This document shows, one piece after another, positions 33,075-36,879 of a DNA stretch of 36,879 nt. Both the position numbers and the translations under genes were made by a program. The stretch lies in contig JBDREC010000078.1 in NCBI GenBank assembly GCA_043820105.1, forward strand, positions 1 to 36,879, written 5' to 3'. The stretch's first letter is position 1. The number at the start of each line of letters is the position of its first letter. The DNA is from JBDREC01 sp043820105 [NCBI: Pseudomonadota bacterium]. GTDB taxonomy: Bacteria > Bdellovibrionota_F > JAHFAK01. The notes under the pieces are model-generated. The model saw only the letters and a program-made list of their open reading frames with translations. It made no database searches and was not told the origin of the DNA.

Positions 33075-35441
33075 CTATAAAGCGTTACAATATGGTACCT
33101 TAATATACTGAAGATCTGAACTGCTGTTTTGAAAAACTATCATGGCGATATTATTTACTGAATCCAGTGCAAGATCTGATCTAATATCTCCACCAACTAA
33201 AGAAGTGCCTATTTCAATAAAGTTCAATATGCCATCTCCAAAATCATTTCCATACATCATTTTTCCATTGGTTGAATCAAAGTAGATTATGTGTCTTGAA
33301 TTATCGTTTTTATCAATTGCTAAATTTGGTCGTTTTATAGTTGCAACTGCTGGGTTAATTGTTTCAAACTCCCATAAACCATTTGATTTTTTTGCATAAT
33401 ATAACATGTTTTCATTTGAATCCAAATATACTGTATGTAAATTGTTGCCCAGGTCCATGACCATTGAAGGTCTTGTTCCGATCTCTGAGGCTCCGTATGG
33501 ATTGGGGTCTGGTACATCTTCAATTGTCCAGGCACCCCAAGGATCAAGCCCTCTATCAAGGAAGCCATGTTGAAGGTTGTTATTTGTGTCATTAAAAAAT
33601 ACTGAATGGATATTGTCATTTGCATCAATGTCACCAGAAATATAATTTGTTTGATCAGTACTTATATATCTCCAATTTCCATTACAGGAAAATTGCTCAC
33701 AATAATAAGCAGGATCTGAAGACTCTTCATTACCATTTACATCAAAGCCTATATTGCAAAGCATATGTGTGTTGCTTAAGCTATCAATTAACAGGTTGTA
33801 ATAGTTTCCCATGCTTCTTTCTACTTGTGTGCTGATTGTATTATTTGCAGGGTCAGACCAAAGCATTGAATCTGTGGGTTTGTAAAAAAGAATATGTGGC
33901 ATATTCGAATTATTTGGATCTGTTTTAATGTCTATAGATCTTGCGAAAGTGCATTGGGACTCTTGGTTTTTGGACCAGGCAGCAAGTGATCCAGTAGCAT
34001 ATTTAAGACAGTTTCCATTATTATATGCAATATGTGGTATGCCATCGGAGCCTACTGCAATGCTGTTATATTCACCGGCGTTTTCTTCAATAATTCCACT
34101 TTCGATTGTACATTCACCATCCCCATCACCGTCACCATCGCCATCACCATCACCGTCGCCGTCACCATCACCGTCACCATCACCATCACCATCGCCATCA
34201 CCATCACCTGGTTCAGGATTGTTTTGTCTTAGACTTCCTTTTAAATATTTTAAACCCCAGTCTACTTCATTTTCTTGGCTAAAAAAAGATGTAACTAGAT
34301 GAAAACCTCTATTATCTAATACAAAAGAATGCTGGCCACCAAGATAATTTTCCTCAAGCAAATCATAAGACCAAGTATTAGCGACTTTACGATAAAGTCT
34401 TAAGCCATCTCCATTTGATGATGTTATGATTGGATTTTCTTTTTTTAAATTTATATGTATTCCTCTCTGCCCGTGATATGGAAGTTCCCCGATTACTTCC
34501 TCAGAAAAATTATTAAACTCTCCGTGAGTATAAATAAATTCATCAGAATCATTAACAAATACAGCATGAATAATACCATTTCTGTCAATTGTCGCATCTA
34601 TGGAATAATCCAATGAAATTGATTCTGCATGACTATGCAGTGGAGCTACAATAATATTTTCACTATCAAATGTTTTCCAGGCTATACTGGCTTTTTGGTT
34701 TGTGGTATCATAGTAAACTAGGTATAAGTTATTTTGAAAAAATAAAGCTTTTAATGGAGTGTATTCCGCAGTGTGTTGTGTGATATTGCTTATTTCCCAA
34801 TCACCACCTGCCAAAGCTTGTCTTGCATATTTAATTTCTTGCTCAATATGATCTTTATAGAAAAAATGTTTTCTTTGTGTTGCAATAATTAAGTTAGATA
34901 CATTTCGTGCACTTGTTCCTTCAATGCTTGCTTCTTCCCTATTTGATGGATCAAGAGGATCTTGACCAGGATCAATTATTTTTAAATATGTAACTTGAGG
35001 GTCATCATAAATGTATGGCAAGGTTAATATGTGCAGTGAATTATTGCGATCAAGTAATGTTTTGCTATTATAACCAGATGTTCCTTGAGAGATTAAATCA
35101 AAAAGCTCCCAGTTATTTTCTTTTAACTTGCGCGCAAATTTCAATTTTTTATCATTTACTGCAAAACTTTCAGCGTATACAGCAAATAATAATCTGTTTT
35201 GTGCTATCAACTCTAATGATGGATAATAACCCAAATCGCCCTGTTCAACAAATTCCGAATTTAAATTTAAACTCGATTTTTCACTCATTCCCACCAAGAC
35301 ATTTGGATCATATTCAAGGGAATCAGATCCTTGAGTATCTACATCTTTACCTCCACAAAATCCTACAACTCCCAAGGATAATGCTAATAAAAATGTGGAA
35401 ATCGCGATTATAAGGGCTGGAATTTTAAGTTGTTTCTTCAT
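33075..35441 (-). CDS. Secreted repeat protein with central (GD)n linker, beta-propeller-like halves
   Basis: A 788-residue exported protein. The N-terminal hydrophobic segment (about 8-28) ends in 'LGVVGFCGGKD'. A Cys lipid site is possible, but Phe at -1 is unusual, so plain secretion or an anchor is also possible. Residues about 40-410 and 450-788 are two halves joined by about 16 Gly-Asp pairs. Both contain short blade-like repeats such as 'IDRNGIIHAVFVND', 'VGSDGIPHIAYNN', 'MVMDLGNNLHTVYLDSN' and 'IDKNDNSRHIIYFDS'. These resemble sialidase-like or other beta-propeller blades (hydrophobic-D-x-x-G/N-x-x-H-hydrophobic-x-Y). No catalytic Asp-box set was recognised. GAGGGGG lies 7 bp before the ATG. 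It shares the linker type with the lipoprotein downstream. Confidence 0.82.
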   Translation of the reverse strand: MKKQLKIPALIIAISTFLLALSLGVVGFCGGKDVDTQGSDSLEYDPNVLVGMSEKSSLNLNSEFVEQGDLGYYPSLELIAQNRLLFAVYAESFAVNDKKLKFARKLKENNWELFDLISQGTSGYNSKTLLDRNNSLHILTLPYIYDDPQVTYLKIIDPGQDPLDPSNREEASIEGTSARNVSNLIIATQRKHFFYKDHIEQEIKYARQALAGGDWEISNITQHTAEYTPLKALFFQNNLYLVYYDTTNQKASIAWKTFDSENIIVAPLHSHAESISLDYSIDATIDRNGIIHAVFVNDSDEFIYTHGEFNNFSEEVIGELPYHGQRGIHINLKKENPIITSSNGDGLRLYRKVANTWSYDLLEENYLGGQHSFVLDNRGFHLVTSFFSQENEVDWGLKYLKGSLRQNNPEPGDGDGDGDGDGDGDGDGDGDGDGDGDGDGDGECTIESGIIEENAGEYNSIAVGSDGIPHIAYNNGNCLKYATGSLAAWSKNQESQCTFARSIDIKTDPNNSNMPHILFYKPTDSMLWSDPANNTISTQVERSMGNYYNLLIDSLSNTHMLCNIGFDVNGNEESSDPAYYCEQFSCNGNWRYISTDQTNYISGDIDANDNIHSVFFNDTNNNLQHGFLDRGLDPWGAWTIEDVPDPNPYGASEIGTRPSMVMDLGNNLHTVYLDSNENMLYYAKKSNGLWEFETINPAVATIKRPNLAIDKNDNSRHIIYFDSTNGKMMYGNDFGDGILNFIEIGTSLVGGDIRSDLALDSVNNIAMIVFQNSSSDLQYIKVPYCNAL
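34114..34208. repeat. Hexanucleotide array encoding the (GD)n linker, gene 2
   Basis: About 16 degenerate hexamers (CCATCA, CCGTCA, CCGTCG) code for Gly-Asp pairs on the minus strand and separate the two halves of the 788-residue protein. It is built like the array at 32558-32698. Confidence 0.95.
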
Positions 35442-35529
35442 TATTGTTCCCCCTCTACTGTTATTTTGTGTGTGCTTGGCAATTTCTTTTCTATTTCAAT
35501 GACTTATTGGAAATTAGCACAACTATATT

Positions 35530-35558
35530 ATTATAACATATATATAAGGGGAATTCAA
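35530..35558 (-). promoter_or_regulatory. Sigma-70-like promoter of the 788-residue protein gene
   Basis: On the minus strand, TTGAAT (35553-35558), a 17-bp spacer and a perfect TATAAT (35530-35535) lie about 90 bp before ATG 35441. Spacing is ideal and the -35 matches 4 of 6. This is the best promoter match I see in the window. Confidence 0.55.
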
Positions 35559-35598
35559 ATTTATTAGATTCTTGAGACACTGGGGAACAGTGAGAGGA

Positions 35599-35704
35599 AG
35601 GGGTAAGTGGTAAGGGGTAAGTGGTAAGTGGTAAGTGGTAAGGGGTAAGTGGTAAGTGGTAAGGGGTAAGGGGTAAGTGGTAAGTGGTAAGTAGTATGTG
35701 GTAA
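35599..35704. repeat. Heptanucleotide tandem array (GGGGTAA/GTGGTAA)
   Basis: About fifteen 7-bp units alternate between AGGGGTA and AGTGGTA in irregular order, ending with degenerate AGTAGTA and TGTGGTA units. It is intergenic, with strong strand asymmetry (G-rich on the plus strand). Confidence 0.95.
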
Positions 35705-35891
35705 CGTCTTTCCTGTTGATTATTGAAAAATTTAACTAGTTACCGAACTGGAAACTGGGTCAAGCCACGGGATGATAACACGGGATGTTATGTTTTTTTG
35801 TTTTTGCCTCTTTTTCTTCTTATATCTTAACTCTTAAATCTTAATCTTAATCTTAAATCCTAAGTAGTAAATATAACATTCAACTTTTTTC

Positions 35892-35938
35892 GATTAGGAT
35901 TAAAGAACCAAGAATTGTGAAAAATTGTAATCCTAATC
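35892..35938. repeat. Perfect 11-bp inverted repeat
   Basis: GATTAGGATTA (35892-35902) and TAATCCTAATC (35928-35938) are exact inverse complements with a 25-bp centre. It may be a regulator site or an RNA hairpin downstream of the minus-strand gene at 36112. There is no T-tract directly after it. Confidence 0.6.
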
Positions 35939-36111
35939 ATGATTAATTATTATACTTATTTTTAGGGGTTTTTTATGTTTTTTTTTCTAAAAATCTTCCT
36001 TTTTTAGTTTTTTGAAAACAGCTTAATTATTGGATATTTTATTTCTTTAAATTGATCTCTGATTATTGAAAATTTAATTTTGCTGGATGAATTTGAAGGA
36101 TATTTATTCTT

Positions 36112-36879
36112 TTATTCTGATGAAGTAAGGGCCGTATCAGCTGCTGTAATAGCCTCTTTCGCTTTATCTTTTTTTGAGACTTTATGGGATTCATCAATGG
36201 CTGAAATTGCATCTTGTGCAATTTCATATTGTTCTTTAGCCTCTTTATATTTTTCTGCTATGGCTTCATATTTTGCAGCTTCATCGTTATTTCCTTGTTC
36301 TTTATAAGCTTTTGCAAGTTCTCTGTTCAGTGTTTCAATTTCTCCAGCTTTTTCTGCTGCATCACTTAGTTTTTGAGCTAATTCGTCTTTTTTGCTTAAA
36401 TCTAGATTAGTAATTTCAGTTTCTAAATTATCACTTAACTTTTCTAGTTCTTTCTCTTTTTCTTTTATCTTTTTTGGATTACCATCATCAGCCACTATCG
36501 CTTTATTTTTCTTCTCTTTCTCTTTTTTCTCTTTTGCTTCTCTTTCTTTCGCTTCTCTTTTTTCTTTCTCTCTTTGCTCTTTATTTGCTCTAGATGCACA
36601 TGCGTCTTCTATCACACTAATCCCAACAGCAGCAATATTCCACTTTCCAAGTTCTTTTGTGCAGTTACAGTCTGTTGGTTTCCAGGATGTTTTAAAACAT
36701 GCTTTGCAAATTTGATCCATATCATTTTCGCAGGGTATCTTTTTCTCAGCTGGCGCGCCTACTCTTCCGCCGCCTCCTGCCTGTATATAAGCAAGCGTAA
36801 CATCTCGATCAGCCATTAATTGGGCCATCGCTAAATCATGACCTGCTCCTGCTGCTGCTTGAGCTTGAGCTGCTTGTGC
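36112..36879 (-). CDS. Hypothetical Lys/Glu-rich coiled-coil protein, 5' end outside the window
   Basis: At least 256 codons are open, and the frame runs through the right edge with an Ala/Gln-rich start (AQAAQAQAAAGAGHDLAMAQ), so the true start lies beyond 36879. A Cys-containing segment follows (CENDMDQICKACF..SWKPTDCNC), with five Cys in about 27 residues. After 'WNIAAVGISVIEDACASRAN' comes a long stretch of charged heptads (about 90-230) rich in Lys and Glu, surely helical coiled coil. No domain was recognised. The Cys cluster suggests either disulfides in a secreted protein or a metal site. It is separated by 670 bp from the neighbouring minus-strand gene. Confidence 0.7.
   Translation of the reverse strand, partial: AQAAQAQAAAGAGHDLAMAQLMADRDVTLAYIQAGGGGRVGAPAEKKIPCENDMDQICKACFKTSWKPTDCNCTKELGKWNIAAVGISVIEDACASRANKEQREKEKREAKEREAKEKKEKEKKNKAIVADDGNPKKIKEKEKELEKLSDNLETEITNLDLSKKDELAQKLSDAAEKAGEIETLNRELAKAYKEQGNNDEAAKYEAIAEKYKEAKEQYEIAQDAISAIDESHKVSKKDKAKEAITAADTALTSSE

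Larger units (their letters stand above)
35442..36111. other. 670-bp noncoding region
   Basis: No credible coding sequence is present. The region holds the promoter for the minus-strand gene at its left end, a GGTAAGT-type heptamer array (35599-35704), a direct repeat CACGGGATG (35767 and 35779), a run of TCTTAA-like units near 35824-35862, an 11-bp inverted repeat (35892-35938), and an AT-rich 7-bp hairpin CTAAAAA/TTTTTAG (35987-36007). None forms a clear intrinsic terminator for the gene at 36112. Confidence 0.8.

Noticed and set aside
33047-33080. TTATAGAT/ATCTATAA hairpin over the stop of the 788-residue gene considered as a terminator.
   Set aside because: The stem is AT-rich with a large loop, and no T-run follows on the minus strand.
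33928-34302. Plus-strand frame with a Ser-Pro run opposite the 788-residue gene.
   Set aside because: Same artefact from the second hexamer array, with no ribosome site.
35599-35704. Heptamer array considered as a telomere or replication-origin iteron.
   Set aside because: The units resemble telomere repeats only superficially. The sequence is internal to a bacterial contig, and no rep gene or DnaA-box cluster is seen.

Overview
The window is AT-rich (roughly 30% GC by eye) bacterial chromosome, dominated by a surface-polysaccharide locus of the Wzx/Wzy type. At its right end lie two secreted proteins with long Gly-Asp linkers. An outer-membrane YjbH-type protein, lipoprotein-type signals and MopE-like Asp/Cys repeats point to a Gram-negative, perhaps a deltaproteobacterium-like or candidate-phylum environmental lineage. 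The taxon cannot be fixed from the sequence. I saw no rRNA, tRNA, CRISPR array or intact transposase.

Layout. (1) 1-196: noncoding, with a tandem 24-bp repeat that looks like one end of an IS21-type element. (2) 197-4317: a minus-strand chain-length protein, then on the plus strand a nucleotidyltransferase-like protein and a second chain-length paralogue. (3) 4351-11675: a compact plus-strand run (polymerase, GT4, flippase, radical SAM, pyruvyl transferase, GT4), mostly joined by ATGA overlaps, followed by GT2 and GT4 genes to 14014. (4) 14072-14728: a lone minus-strand methyltransferase, a boundary between modules. (5) 15019-19448: a wbpD-wbpE-wbpB-wbpA-like set for UDP-2,3-diacetamido-glucuronic acid. 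Strong Shine-Dalgarno sites precede its genes and four near-identical hairpin repeats lie between them. The dehydrogenase gene is frameshifted at an A8 run. (6) 19486-23338: initiating sugar-phosphate transferase, a second DegT aminotransferase, and an E1-alpha/E1-beta pair of thiamine-diphosphate enzymes with no E2 or E3. (7) 23387-28943: a YjbH-like protein, a decayed thiD, a GT4, a decayed YjbH tail, an intact thiD, and a second nucleotidyltransferase-like paralogue. (8) 28961-35441, minus strand: a 1289-residue MopE-repeat/beta-helix lipoprotein and a 788-residue repeat protein, each with a (GD)n linker. (9) 35442-36111: noncoding, with a heptamer array. (10) 36112 to the window end: a partial Lys/Glu-rich coiled-coil protein.

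How it fits together. The PglC-like transferase would start a lipid-linked repeat unit. Five glycosyltransferases extend it, using a diacetamido-uronic acid and at least one further amino or branched sugar. Pyruvyl transfer, methylation and perhaps a radical-SAM step decorate it. Wzx flips it, Wzy polymerises it, the two chain-length proteins set its size, and YjbH acts at the outer membrane.

Most interesting are: the fossil of a tandem yjbH-thiD duplication with complementary decay; the E1 pair as a possible two-carbon sugar-branching enzyme; and the only two long poly-G tracts in the window, both inside polysaccharide genes, which suggests phase variation.
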